In this document: positions 1 to 9,565 of the stretch, in pieces
Layout of the letters: each line of letters starts with the position of its first letter
Numbering within the stretch: the first letter of the stretch is position 1
NCBI GenBank assembly: GCA_965222895.1
Contig: CBDCVB010000001.1
Span: 930,001-994,000 of the forward strand
DNA from: Bin87 sp965222895
Lineage (GTDB): Bacteria; Chloroflexota; Dehalococcoidia; Lucifugimonadales; UBA3495
Direction of reading: 5' to 3'
Length of the DNA stretch: 64,000 nucleotides
Translations under genes and position numbers: made by a program
The notes under the pieces: generated by a model
The model's input: the letters and a program-made list of their open reading frames with translations, nothing else
What the model was told of the DNA's origin: nothing
Databases searched by the model: none

Positions 1-41
1 CAGCTTTGTCGGGGCCTGGCTATACGTCCGGTGGAGCCTAG

Positions 42-1505
42 TACTACAACGACGGGTTTAGGATGGCGGCTCCATCCTGCCTTCACGGCGGGCGGAGCGG
101 CGTCTCTGGTGGGAGCGGCGCGCCCGCTCGTTGCGTAGCTGCGTATCCTCCAGCCACCGCAGCAACTCCTCTGGCCCGAACCGTTCCCGGGGCAGCATCT
201 CCCGCACCACCCGGCACACTTGGGGACGGGTGATCCGAGGCATCTTTTTCCCCCCAAGCCTGCTGCAGGCCCAGCAGGAAAGCTCCACCCAGCAGGCACA
301 TGGCTATGTGGTGATGCCAGCCAGCCCAACTGCGGGTCTCGTATTCGTCCAGGCCCACGTCGCCCTTCTCCGTCTCGAACTCCGTTTCAATGGGCCACCT
401 GGAACCGCCCACGTAGGCCAAGGTCTCCAGGGGAGTATCCTCGGCAGCGTTGGACAGGTAGTAGCGGGGTTCGCTGCCGTCCAGGTTCCGGCGGTAGACG
501 GCCCATGCCTCCTGGCCCGGCTTGCCCTTTCGGGTTACCCGCACCCGCTGGGCGCAGAACATATAGCTCCGCGGCCCCTGGCTTCCCTGGGCCACCGTTA
601 TCTCCCGCCAGGCCTCATCCGGCAACTTGTCACTGCGCTGCTCCATGGTACGACGCTGCCCGTCCCTGAGCCTGGGCTTGCGGGGGCGCCCGGACCCCTG
701 AGCCCCCGGACTGGTCCAGGCCGACTCCCACGCAGGCTCCAGGGGCCAGACCGGAGTGCTGCCCGGAACGTCCAGCACGTAGCGCATCCCCAGGGCCGCC
801 AGGGACTCCCGAAAGGACGGCGACATCCCGAAGGCGTCGTCCCCGGCCACCCATCCGGCCTTGAGGTGGCCCAGCTCCAGGGCCCGCTCCAGCAGTTCCA
901 GGGCCAACTCCGTCTTCGACCGGTAGCTCCGCCGCTCCTCGGGCACCGCCGCCGCCGCACAGCGGCCCTGATCCGAGGTCCAACTCTCCGGCAGATACAG
1001 CCCTTTGTCCACCAATGCCCGTCCCAGCGGGCTGACGTAGGCCAGGAACATCCCACCCTGGCAGTTGGCCACCTTGCCCAGCCGGCCGCAGTACTGCCGG
1101 GCTACCCCCACGGACTTCCTCCCCTGCTTGGGAAAGTCGCTGCCGTCCAACACCCACACCGCCTCGGGGTGCCCCAGCCTGGGGGCCAGGTATTCCTGCA
1201 GCCGCCCGATCACTGTCGCATCGGACCACCGGGCCTCGGTCAGAAAACGCTGCATCGCCCGGGCCGAGATGCCCACCGATTCCGACAGGTTCTCGGCGTT
1301 GCGCCGCTCCCCAGCCTGCACCAGCAGCCCCTGAAGATAGTTTCGGCTGTGCTCCCGCCACTGCTTGCGGCCGAAGGAGGCCGCAAAGAAGGCGTGAAAT
1401 TCCTGAAAGCACTCGTAGACCCGCTTGAAGCTCGCCGCATCCATCACCCAAACCACCCACTATCATCTTGACAACTATCCTACCAAACAACCCGTCGTTG
1501 TAGTA
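42..1505 (-). mobile_element. IS701-family insertion sequence, copy A
   Basis: The element is 1,464 bp and ends in perfect 17-bp inverted repeats that begin TACTACAACGACGGG (42-58 and 1489-1505). It is flanked by a CTAG target duplication at 38-41 and 1506-1509, which fits the YTAR 4-bp duplication known for IS701. It carries one transposase on the minus strand. A near-identical copy in the opposite orientation lies at 47833-49296. I found three base differences between them (205, 628 and 638 in this copy). Confidence 0.93.
58..1444 (-). CDS. IS701-family DDE transposase, frame change near the 3' end
   Basis: This is the transposase of IS701 copy A. The DDE residues are visible: Asp in VWVLDGSDF, Asp in GWVAGDDAFG and Glu in the ETEKGDVGLDEYE stretch. 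The continuous frame from ATG 1444 ends at 83 with an unconvincing tail (DASDHPSPS...). The family-like C-terminus (MPRITRPQVCRVVREML... to WLEDTQLRNERARRS) is in the +1 frame down to 58. The frames meet at a run of six G and five A around 242-255. Either the product needs frameshifting or slippage there, or both copies descend from a frameshifted parent. The upstream GTG at 1456 is a weaker start. Confidence 0.85.
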
Positions 1506-1871
1506 CTAGCAATCATCCCTGTTCAGGGTGGCATCCCTCGCTCTGGACTTCCGACGTGTTTCACGACCGTTCTCCACGTTGCCCGCGATAAAGAAGCCGA
1601 ACCCGATGATGAGCACCAAGGGGCCCAAGAACACCGCAGACATCGGGGCCTCCTCCGAGACCGAGAACCCACCCGGCAATAAGCCCATAGCGAGAATCGC
1701 AATCAAAATATAAAGCACTCCGCACGCCGGGACCGAGATCACCAACGACACCAACAGGGCGACCAGCTTCTGCTCCCCCGTCAAGTACGGGCGTTTCATC
1801 AGATGCCGTAAGGCTCCCACGACGGCGGCGACTATGACGCCCCAAAGTATGACAGCTAAGACCAGCAACAT
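1506..1871 (-). CDS. small integral membrane protein of unknown function
   Basis: This encodes 121 residues. Three strongly hydrophobic segments lie near residues 1-20 (MLLVLAVILWGVIVAAVVGA), 38-62 and 80-98, and the tail is short, basic and cytoplasmic-looking (RETRRKSRARD). I chose ATG 1871 because GGAGGGGTGAC stands just before it; the longer open frame to 2006 has no such site. No family is recognised. The stop codon TAG is made by the CTAG target of the adjacent IS701 insertion, and the base that followed it before insertion would still have given TAG, so the protein is probably intact. Confidence 0.6.
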   Translation of the reverse strand: MLLVLAVILWGVIVAAVVGALRHLMKRPYLTGEQKLVALLVSLVISVPACGVLYILIAILAMGLLPGGFSVSEEAPMSAVFLGPLVLIIGFGFFIAGNVENGRETRRKSRARDATLNRDDC

Positions 1872-2112
1872 GTCACCCCTCCCTGTATCGTCTCCATTTG
1901 CAACGTTTCCGAAGCAAGATACCACCGCCATCGGCAATATGCGTCCAAGGTATGATCCCATCCACATAGTGTCCATACCGACTACGCAAGACCTCGTGAA
2001 ATCCAAACTGATACATAACTATAAGCGCCTCCGCTTCCGGAGGGTTGGGTAACTGAACCAGGAACAAAGCGTGCCCGCATTGCCTCAACAAAACCGTTAC
2101 TTTTAGGAGCTG

Positions 2113-3269
2113 TTGGGACAGTCCGGCGACACTGACCATAAGTTGCTTGAGGTCAAAGGCCGGCGCATCTACGACGAGGCCGTGAGAGAAGCGGTGATCC
2201 TGGTAGGGGAAGCATCGGACCGGATCTGCGACAAACGCCTGAAGGCGGCGTTGCCTCACCTGGTGGAGTCCATGGAGCGACACGGCCACCTGGACTTGGA
2301 CCCCGAAGTCAGGGAGCGATTGCTGGCCGCCAGCGCGGCCACCCTGGACCGGCTGCTGAAACCCGTGAGGGCCACGGTGGCCAGCCGGCGGAAACGCCGG
2401 CGTAACCTGCAGCGCGGTCGGCACATTCCGGTGCGTACCCAGACTATCCATATATCGCGATGACTGGAATAAGCCCCCACCTGGTTTCCTGGAAATTGAT
2501 CTGGTGGCTCATTGCGGGGACAACTGGGTTGAGCAGAAGAATGGGGCGGTGATCCGACGGTTCCTGGGTCACGAGCGTTACTCGGGCCAGGTGGCGGAAC
2601 AGACCATAGCCCACCTGCACGGAGTGATGCGGCGGTACGTGAACTATTTCCAGCCGTCCTTCAAGCTGGTGGAGAAAACCCGAAACGGCTCAGTGATGAC
2701 CAAGCGCTACAGTCCGCCAGCCACGCCCTGCGACCGGGTGATCCAGCACGGGGCGGTCAGCGCCGAGGAGAAGGCGGCACTCAGTGAACGCCGAGCGACC
2801 TTGGACCAATGGCTTTATTGCACCCCATCAGGGAAGCTCAATCAGCCTTGGCGGCACTGGTGTCCTCTGAACTCAGGCCGACGCCACGGAGCGAGAACCT
2901 GGAACGGTTTTTAGCCCGGCTGCCCCACCGGTGGCAGCAGGAGCAAGAGCAGGCCGATGGCAAACCGCGAGTGAAACCGCCGCGCACCTGGCGAACTAGG
3001 AAAGATCCCTTCGGAGGAAAGATCCCTTCGAAGTTGTGTGTTGCAACGTACTGGACTGGCTGCAGCAAGATCCAGACGCCAGTGCTGCGGCATTGCTGGG
3101 CCGACTGGAAGAAGCTGAACCGGACCGTTTCAGCCGGGCTCACCTGCGTACGTTGCAGCAGTGGCGAGGCATCATGGCAAGCAAGCTGGTCTACGCTGCG
3201 TCCGAAGTTACGCTGGCTAACGACCATGGAATGCCGGAAATGGCGCTGGCCGTTGGTGCCCCCAAGTGC
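2113..3269 (+). pseudogene. decayed integrase-core transposase
   Basis: Pieces of one transposase lie in order but in different frames. An N-terminal helical part (2113-2455) ends in RRKRRRNLQRGRHIPVRT. A short FLEIDLVAHCGDN block (about 2485-2525) is followed directly by WVEQKNGAVIRRFLGHERYSG. From family knowledge of integrase-core transposases, the stretch that should separate these blocks holds most of the catalytic core, so it has been deleted. The C-terminal region continues as MALLHPIREAQSALAAL (2809 onward) and then as LDWLQQDPDASAAALLGRLE (3036-3272) in another frame. With an internal deletion and at least two frameshifts it cannot be functional. The exact IS family is uncertain. Confidence 0.75.
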
Positions 3270-3416
3270 TGAGTTTTCGGTAACATTTCTCGATGAGGCA
3301 ATAGGAACCGGCAAATATGCTTTACGCGGGACAATGAGGCTAAGCTAACCCCCGCGATCGTTTTATCCCCGATAATCCCTCAAATGGGCCAGTCAGTGAA
3401 CAGGACGACAGCTATG

Positions 3417-3422
3417 TATAAT
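3417..3422 (+). promoter_or_regulatory. candidate -10 box
   Basis: A perfect TATAAT lies 40 bp upstream of the start of the 2-hydroxy-acid oxidase gene. I see no good -35 hexamer at the expected distance, so this is only a candidate promoter. Confidence 0.35.
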
Positions 3423-3461
3423 GGGCCCGGCTAAACCCATCCTTAAAGTGGAGTAACCAGA

Positions 3462-4574
3462 ATGGCTGCGGAACCCGTCAACATTTTCGAGTACGAAGAG
3501 ATCGCCAGGGAGCGAATTCAGAAGGGCGATTACGATTACATCGCCGGCGGCGCCACCGACGAAATCACCGTCAGGCGTACCAGGGCGGTGTACGACTCCA
3601 TCATGCTGCGCCCCCGCATGATGGTGGACGTGGCCCATAGGAGCTTGGCCACCACAGTGCTGGGCCATGAGATTGCCCTGCCGATCATGCTGGACCCTGC
3701 GGGCAATCACGAATCGGCCCACCCCGACGCGGAGATCGCATCGGTTAAAGCGGCGGGAGCGGCGGGAACGTTGATGGTGCTCAGCTCCCACGCCTCCCGT
3801 ACTTTGGAGGACGTGGCGGCGGCGGCCACCGGGCCGTTGTGGTTCCAGCAGTATTTCTTCAAGGACCGAGGCATTACGCTGGAAATGGCCGCCCGGGCCG
3901 AGGAAGCCGGGTATTCGGCCATCTGCATGACTTTGGACGCCAAGATCGCACCGAAGCGCGAACGTAACATCCGCAACAATTGGGTCCTCGCGCCGTCGCC
4001 TAACTACGCCCACCTGGACCTGGGCACGCACAGTTCCGATTTCGCACCTGAAGCCCCGGCCAGCGCCACCGATATCCGAGACGTGGCCGCCACATGGGAT
4101 GACCTGGACTGGTTTGCGTCGAACAGCCGGCTTCCGGTGGTGGTCAAGGGGATAATGGCCGGTGAAGACGGCCGGCTTTCTGCGGAGAACGGCGCCCGGG
4201 GAGTCATCGTTTCCAACCATGGCGGCCGCTATCTGGACACCACGCCCGCGACTATCGAGGTGCTTCCCGAGGTCGTAAAGGCCGTGGATGGCAATGCCGA
4301 GGTTTACCTGGACGGCGGTATCCGGCGCGGAACGGACATATTCAAGGCCCTGGCGCTGGGTGCCCGCTCGGTCCTGATCGGCCGCCCGCTGTTCTGGGGA
4401 TTGGCCGTTGACGGTGAGGCTGGCGCCAAAGCGGTGCTGGATATGCTGCGGGACGAGTTGGACGCCACCATGGGCATGTGCGGCTGCCCCACAATTGAAA
4501 GTATCGGTTCTGCCCAGATCGATACCGTTTCGCCGCTGCTTTCCATGTTCCCGATAGCCGCCGATTTCAGATAA
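3462..4574 (+). CDS. FMN-dependent alpha-hydroxy-acid oxidase/dehydrogenase
   Basis: This 370-residue protein has the usual length of the glycolate oxidase/lactate monooxygenase family. Those enzymes oxidise L-2-hydroxy acids to 2-oxo acids with FMN in a TIM barrel. Recognisable blocks are YIAGGATDE (about 23-31), LDPAGNHESAHPDAE, WFQQYFFKDRG, the FMN-binding Lys in VVVKGIM, the catalytic His/Arg block IVSNHGGRYLD (about 250) and the phosphate-binding DGGIRRGTDIFKALALGA...LIGRP. The substrate-pocket segments (LDPAGNHE, TLDAKIAPKRE) differ from classical glycolate oxidases, so the substrate is unknown. A GGAG precedes ATG 3462. The gene stands alone between transposon debris and a tRNA relic. 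Confidence 0.9.
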   Translation: MAAEPVNIFEYEEIARERIQKGDYDYIAGGATDEITVRRTRAVYDSIMLRPRMMVDVAHRSLATTVLGHEIALPIMLDPAGNHESAHPDAEIASVKAAGAAGTLMVLSSHASRTLEDVAAAATGPLWFQQYFFKDRGITLEMAARAEEAGYSAICMTLDAKIAPKRERNIRNNWVLAPSPNYAHLDLGTHSSDFAPEAPASATDIRDVAATWDDLDWFASNSRLPVVVKGIMAGEDGRLSAENGARGVIVSNHGGRYLDTTPATIEVLPEVVKAVDGNAEVYLDGGIRRGTDIFKALALGARSVLIGRPLFWGLAVDGEAGAKAVLDMLRDELDATMGMCGCPTIESIGSAQIDTVSPLLSMFPIAADFR

Positions 4575-5181
4575 TCCAGGTTCGAGAAATACCGGCACGG
4601 GCGGCAACAAATCGTGCCACGGGCGTAGTGGAAAGACGCAACGTTTTGATCATGGTCGCTGGATACAACGACTTTCGTCGCCCAACTCCGGCTTCTGAGT
4701 GCGACGCGTGAACGCCGGGCGCGCAGAGCGGGGCATCGACAATAGTAGGTACAGTGTTATTGCCATTCTGATTTGGGCGACATCGTTACCGGCGGATGGT
4801 AACCAGATAGCAAAGCCGGCGCCGGTGCGGAGCCGCATCAATAATCCCCAACCAACCGGCGGCCAAAAAGAGTGCAGGCGAAGGGATTCGATCCCCTCAC
4901 CATTTGCTTGCAAAACAGGCGCTCACCCACTGAGATCAGCTCCCGCGGTTGCCTACCTCTGCACCCTGTATAGCAGTCGCGGACTATGACACTGGACCAC
5001 GTGTGTGAAATCGCTCCTGCCCGTGGCGCGCCGGTCACCCTAGACTCCGCTTCCATGTTTCCGCCCCGCAAGAATCTGGAGCGTTACCTGAATGACGACG
5101 CTGACAAGTAAATTCGCCGGAGGCGGTGTATGTAAAACCAGGTGCCCCTCACCTGGGGTCGCCTACCTGCCGTGTCGCCCT
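4575..5181. other. gap with little recognisable content
   Basis: Apart from the tRNA-Ala-like sequence at 4873-4944 I see no convincing gene here. The short open frames have no recognisable domain or start site. The stretch lies downstream of the oxidase gene and beyond the 3' end of pnkp. Confidence 0.4.
4873..4944 (-). pseudogene. tRNA-Ala(UGC)-like sequence, probably a decayed tRNA gene
   Basis: Read on the minus strand, this has a tRNA outline with standard spacing: a D-arm around CTCAGTGGGTGAG, an anticodon loop TTTGCAA with anticodon TGC, and a T-arm AGGGG-ATCGAAT-CCCTT. The resemblance to tRNA-Ala is clear in GAGCGCCTG(T)TTTGCAAGCA. However, the anticodon stem has two mismatches, the T-loop begins with A instead of T, and the acceptor strands pair poorly. 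An alternative 5' acceptor strand (GTAGGCA) lies 11 bases further out. I read it as a tRNA relic and not a working gene. Confidence 0.45.
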
Positions 5182-7755
5182 TCATAACCTGGGGTCAACC
5201 GGCTCGCTCTCCAGTGCGAGTACCGCGAATGCACACTCGTGTACCCGGTAGAGAGGCTCTCCCTCGACGAAACGCTGGAGACCTTCCACGCCCAGCGCGA
5301 ATTCTCGAATGGCGAGGGACCTCTTCGCGGAGAGGCCGCGATTCCGCAGCCGCTCAATGTTGTCCGGCAGCGTGTACTCCGGACCGTAGATGATCCTCAG
5401 GTACTCGGCGCCACGGCATTTCACGGCGGGCTGCACCAGGCCCCGCTGGCCGGTGGCAATGAAGTTTAGCGGCTTCACCACCATGCCTTCTCCGCCATTG
5501 CCGGTCAGGTCTTTCCACCAGCGTGTAGCATCAATCTCATCCGGAGCGGTCAGGTCGACCACCATGTGTTGAGTTGCTTTGAACAACGCGGGATCGGCCT
5601 GGGACAAACACGTAGCCATATTCATGTGCCATGAGTGATCCCGGTCGGTGTGAACCTGGCCCTCGCTCGCCAGCAGGTGGAACGGCGCCAACTGGATATC
5701 GGCGAGGGACGTTACCGGCCAGCAGTACCGGCCATACGAGTCGCTGTAGAGTTCCGCGAGGCGCAGCCGCTCTTCGACGGTCTGCATAGTCCCACCGACG
5801 TCGATGCCCCGAGCCGCCGTTTGTTCAAGGAGCGCTTTCGCCCCCGAGAGGCTGGTACGGGCTGCCGCGCCAACCGCCGCATACTGCACGCGGAGCAACT
5901 CCTGCGCTTTGACCGACCAGGGCATCAGCTCGCAATCCAGCACCGCCCAGTCGGTACCCAGTTCTTCCCAGAGACCGGCGTCAGTAAACGCCGACCGGAC
6001 TCGTTCCAGGAACTGTGTCTCGAGATCGCGGTCTTCAAAGAACCGGCGTCCCGTGCGCGTGTAGCAGGCGCCGATGCCTTCTCCGGTGATGCCGAACCGG
6101 CGTTCGATGACTTCGGCGTCCTGCCCGACCACGATAATCGCCCGGGATCCCATGTGTTTTTCTTCGCAGACCACGCGGGACACGCCGTTATTGCGGAAAT
6201 AGGTAAATACCTCAGCCGGATGCTCCAGCATTGCGGGCAGTTTTGAGGTATCACACGGCGATATAGTGGGCGGGAGGTACACCAGCCAGCGCGGATCCAG
6301 GGCAAACCGGCTCATCACCTCCAGGGCCGCCGCCGAGTTCTCTTCCCGCACCGTGATGTTGCCGCGCAGCCGCGTCTCTACAATGCGCTTTCCGAGCACG
6401 TCGTCGATGTCCAGGAGATTCGCCGTCCGAGTCTCGCTGGGCCCATGGGAATGTCCATTCGGCACCGGCTCGGCCAGGGGTTTCATCGGTTCGTAGTAAA
6501 CGCGGGCTGCTGGAACCGCTACGAGCTCCTGTTCCGGGTACCGAAGGGCGGTCAGTTTGCCGCCGAATACGCAGCCCGTATCAACGTTTATGGTCCGGTT
6601 GAGCCAGGCGGGCTCCGCAACCGGTGTGTGGCCGTAAACCACCATCGCCCGGCCACGATAATCGGCGGCCCAGTTGGCACGTATCGGAAGCCCCCATTCG
6701 TCCGTTTCCCCGGTGGTCTCGCCGTACAGGCAGAAGTCCCGAACTCGCGCGGACGCCCGTCCCTGGTATTCGACCTTCATGCCGGCGTGCGCTACGACCA
6801 GCTCCCCACCATCCAGCACGTAGTGGCTGATCAGACCGTCCAGGAACCTGGTTGCCGCCGCTCGAAACGCCGGCGACTCGTCCTCCAACTGTTCCAGTGA
6901 TTCCGCCAGCCCGTGTGAAATCTGTACGTTCCTGCCCTTGAGTTTACGAACCAGCTTGGACTCGTGGTTGCCTGCGACGCACAACGCCACGCCATCTTCC
7001 ACCATGGACATCACCAGTTTCAGCACATTCGTGACGCCCGGCCCACGGTCGACCAGATCGCCGACGAACACGGCCTTGCGCCCTTCCGGATGGGTGACCG
7101 AATAGCCGGTTTCGCCGTCGCCGCCAACCCGCGCGGTCAACTGATACCCGAGGCGTTGGAGAAGCAGGACGAGTTCTTCGAAACAACCGTGCACGTCGCC
7201 GACGATGTCGAACGGCCCTTGCTCGTGCTGGCGATTCGTCCATAACGGCACCCGCTCGATGGTGGCCTCTTCCACCTCTTCCGGAGAGTTGAGCACGTAA
7301 ACATAGCGAAAACCCTCGCGTTTCAGCCCTCGTATGGACCGCCTGAGTTGAGACGCCTGCTGGCGCACCACGCGAGCGCCAAACTGCCGGTCGGGACGAC
7401 TTTCGTTGCGCGCCAGGCACAGCGCCTCCGGAATGTTCAATACGATTGCCGCGGCCAGACAGTCATGCTCCCTGGCGAGTTCCACCAAGGATTTGCGCGC
7501 CTGAGTCTGTACGCTGGTGGCATCAATTACGGTGAGGCGGCCGGCTCGCAGGCGTGTCGCCGTGATGAAGTTGAGCAACGCGAACGCATCGGGCGTGGCG
7601 GCCTGGTCATTTGAGTCATCCGCGACCATTGCTCGGCATGCGTCAGAGGACACGACCTCGGTGGGCATGAAGTGCGTGGCGGCGAAAGTGGACTTCCCGG
7701 ACCCGGAGGGGCCGACCAGTGCGACCAGGCACAGTTCTGGAACGGATATTTTCAT
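5182..7755 (-). CDS. pnkp: bacterial polynucleotide kinase-phosphatase-ligase (RNA repair)
   Basis: This 857-residue, three-domain enzyme heals and seals cleaved RNA. The N-terminal kinase has the P-loop GPSGSGKST (about 15-23) and DATSVQ. The central calcineurin-type 2',3'-phosphatase has DIVGDVHG, VGDLVDRG, GNHE, VAHAG and YGHTP (about 180-420). The C-terminal ligase-like adenylyltransferase domain has the nucleotidyl-lysine motif CEEKHMGSR. Length and order match bacterial Pnkp. The ATG overlaps the stop of the upstream hen1 by 4 bp, so the two are translationally coupled. In characterised systems the Pnkp ligase needs Hen1 for efficient sealing. Confidence 0.95.
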   Translation of the reverse strand: MKISVPELCLVALVGPSGSGKSTFAATHFMPTEVVSSDACRAMVADDSNDQAATPDAFALLNFITATRLRAGRLTVIDATSVQTQARKSLVELAREHDCLAAAIVLNIPEALCLARNESRPDRQFGARVVRQQASQLRRSIRGLKREGFRYVYVLNSPEEVEEATIERVPLWTNRQHEQGPFDIVGDVHGCFEELVLLLQRLGYQLTARVGGDGETGYSVTHPEGRKAVFVGDLVDRGPGVTNVLKLVMSMVEDGVALCVAGNHESKLVRKLKGRNVQISHGLAESLEQLEDESPAFRAAATRFLDGLISHYVLDGGELVVAHAGMKVEYQGRASARVRDFCLYGETTGETDEWGLPIRANWAADYRGRAMVVYGHTPVAEPAWLNRTINVDTGCVFGGKLTALRYPEQELVAVPAARVYYEPMKPLAEPVPNGHSHGPSETRTANLLDIDDVLGKRIVETRLRGNITVREENSAAALEVMSRFALDPRWLVYLPPTISPCDTSKLPAMLEHPAEVFTYFRNNGVSRVVCEEKHMGSRAIIVVGQDAEVIERRFGITGEGIGACYTRTGRRFFEDRDLETQFLERVRSAFTDAGLWEELGTDWAVLDCELMPWSVKAQELLRVQYAAVGAAARTSLSGAKALLEQTAARGIDVGGTMQTVEERLRLAELYSDSYGRYCWPVTSLADIQLAPFHLLASEGQVHTDRDHSWHMNMATCLSQADPALFKATQHMVVDLTAPDEIDATRWWKDLTGNGGEGMVVKPLNFIATGQRGLVQPAVKCRGAEYLRIIYGPEYTLPDNIERLRNRGLSAKRSLAIREFALGVEGLQRFVEGEPLYRVHECAFAVLALESEPVDPRL

Positions 7756-9152
7756 CGGGTAAAGACTGCCATCTGCGTCGGTGCGCCGTGGGTGTCATGC
7801 TCTGGGCCGATGTCCGCGAAACGCACGTCGTACTGCCGGCGATCCGCGACCGCTCGCGACCAAGCCTGGAATTGCTGACGCGTCCACTCAAAGCGGTGGT
7901 CCCGGTGCCTGAAATCTCCAGCGGCCAACCCGGTGAACAGAGTGTTGTACTCCACGTTGGGCGTCGTGATGAGCACCGCGCCGGGTTTCGCTGAACCGAA
8001 AACGACCTCCTCAAATGCGTCAAGCCGTGGTGGGTCGATGTGTTCGATTACCTCCATGGCTATGGCCGCGTCAAAACCGGCCAGTCGCTTATCCCGGTAG
8101 GTGAGTGAGCCGTGCAGCAGGTTGATGCGTTCTCGCTGCCGATTGGGCAGGGTATCCAGATGCAGACGCTGACCTGCCGTTTCCAACGCCCGATGGGAGA
8201 CGTCCAGACCGGTTACTGAACCAATTGCCGGCTCCAGGATCAGCTCGCTAATCAGTCTGCCTTCGCCGCATCCCAGATCGAGCACCCGGGTAGCGCCAAG
8301 TGTGCGGACGGTGTCCAGCACTACCTGAATACGTTGCTCACCCAACCGCAGCGGGGCTTCAAGGCGCTCTTCTTCCTGGCCATACCGGATGGTGGTTGCA
8401 CTCGGGTCAGACTGGCCAGAATCAAGTAGTTGGGCCAGCGCCTGGCGCCAGAGGCTCCGCTGATGCTTCAGGTAGCGCCGGGAAATGAGGTCCCGCTGCG
8501 GGTGGTTGTTCAACCACCCCTCGCCATAGCGGAGCAGCTTGTCCACCTCGTCGTCGCCAACCCAGTAGTGCTTGTCGTCGTCCAGCACCGGCAGCAGCAC
8601 GTAGAGGTGGGCGAGAAGGTCCCGCAGCCGTGTTTGCGACGTGAGTTGCACGCTGAAATACGGGCTGGCGCCCCATTCGGGGAAACGCTCGTCCAGGGGA
8701 TGACCCTGAATCTCAACGACATAGCCGAGCGGCTCGAACAGTTTCCGGATCAGGTCGGCGCCTTCTCGGGATGGCACTACCTCAATTCGAGCCTCGAGCG
8801 GAATGGCTTGCTCGGCCAGCGCCGGGCGATCCTTGCCGGCGCCAGCCAGTGCGCTGCGGAATATGGAGGCAATCGCCACGCTCAGGTGTGATGACGCCAC
8901 GTATGGGCGATCGTTCACGTACTGCTCAAGCCAGGCTCCGTTGTTGGGCGCACCGGATTTGCTCCGTACCAGGCCGATGGGATCGATTTCCAGGAGCAAC
9001 GCTACCGTACAACGGTCATTCTCGGCTTCCGGGTAAAAAACATCGGCTTTACCGAATGGGAGATTGAACGTCTGAAATCGACCAGGGTTCTTGTGTAGCA
9101 AGTACCCCAGATCCGTCGCAGGCTGATACGTGGTAGAGATAGTGAGCAGCAT
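7752..9152 (-). CDS. hen1: 3'-terminal RNA ribose 2'-O-methyltransferase Hen1
   Basis: This 466-residue protein has an N-terminal domain (starting MLLTISTTYQPATDLGYLL) that in known systems activates the Pnkp ligase. Its C-terminal methyltransferase domain has the SAM motif DLGCGEGRL (about 295-303) and metal-binding residues in AMEVIEHID and later DFRHRDHRFEW. It 2'-O-methylates the 3' end at a repair junction, so that the repaired RNA resists a second cut at the same place. It is the first gene of a two-gene operon with pnkp. The start codon lacks a strong ribosome-binding site. Confidence 0.95.
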   Translation of the reverse strand: MLLTISTTYQPATDLGYLLHKNPGRFQTFNLPFGKADVFYPEAENDRCTVALLLEIDPIGLVRSKSGAPNNGAWLEQYVNDRPYVASSHLSVAIASIFRSALAGAGKDRPALAEQAIPLEARIEVVPSREGADLIRKLFEPLGYVVEIQGHPLDERFPEWGASPYFSVQLTSQTRLRDLLAHLYVLLPVLDDDKHYWVGDDEVDKLLRYGEGWLNNHPQRDLISRRYLKHQRSLWRQALAQLLDSGQSDPSATTIRYGQEEERLEAPLRLGEQRIQVVLDTVRTLGATRVLDLGCGEGRLISELILEPAIGSVTGLDVSHRALETAGQRLHLDTLPNRQRERINLLHGSLTYRDKRLAGFDAAIAMEVIEHIDPPRLDAFEEVVFGSAKPGAVLITTPNVEYNTLFTGLAAGDFRHRDHRFEWTRQQFQAWSRAVADRRQYDVRFADIGPEHDTHGAPTQMAVFTR

Positions 9153-9293
9153 GACATCAATGGTACGTCAGGCAACGCCTGGTGTACAGGATTGTTAATC
9201 ATTGCCTGTCGATTTACAGGGTGATTAGGCCGGCGATTTGTTACTGATCTACGATTCTGTCAGCTGCTAACTGGTCAGGGAAATGTCCATCTT
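9153..9293. other. short gap upstream of hen1
   Basis: No gene is seen. It must contain the hen1 promoter on the minus strand, but no convincing -10/-35 pair stands out. Confidence 0.3.
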
Positions 9294-9425
9294 ATGCAGG
9301 ATGTGACGTTGAACCAAAAAGAACAAGCCAGGCTCCACGTGCGCAACTCCGTTTCGGAATACCAGGCGCCCATCGCCCAGGCCGTTGAACTGCTGGGAGT
9401 GAGCCCACGCCACGCCCGCCGGATG
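9294..9425 (+). pseudogene. N-terminal fragment of an HTH transposase
   Basis: The first 44 residues (MQDVTLNQKEQARL...QAVELLGVSPRHARRML) match the helix-turn-helix start of transposases that begin with an LNxKEQxRL motif (ISNCY/IS1202-like). The frame is cut after RRML by the insertion of the miniature element at 9430. The sequence beyond that element does not continue the protein, so only this fragment remains. Confidence 0.6.
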
Positions 9426-9429
9426 CTAG

Positions 9430-9565
9430 TATTACAACGACGCATTTGTAGCAGGATACCGGATGCGTGGATATTCCCTTCGTAGATGTGCATTCTCAGA
9501 CTATTACGGCAGACCTTCCGGTCAGAAGCGTTCCCGAAGCGGTGATCCCTTCCGTCGTTGTAATA
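9430..9565. mobile_element. 136-bp miniature inverted-repeat element with IS701-like ends
   Basis: The element has perfect 13-bp terminal inverted repeats, TATTACAACGACG at 9430-9442 and its complement at 9553-9565, flanked by CTAG at 9426-9429 and 9566-9569. The repeats differ from the IS701 ends (TACTACAACGACG) at one base, and the 4-bp CTAG duplication is the same. It contains no coding region, so it is best explained as a non-autonomous derivative mobilised by an IS701-type transposase. Confidence 0.8.

Noticed and set aside
131..1471. 446-codon open frame antisense to the IS701 transposase (and its twin at 47867-49207)
   Set aside because: It is a shadow of a GC-rich gene. It is rich in Pro, Gly, His and Arg, has no domain, and is fully opposite to a clear transposase.
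3393..4610. 405-codon minus-strand frame over the FMN oxidase
   Set aside because: Antisense shadow without motifs; the plus strand carries a complete enzyme.
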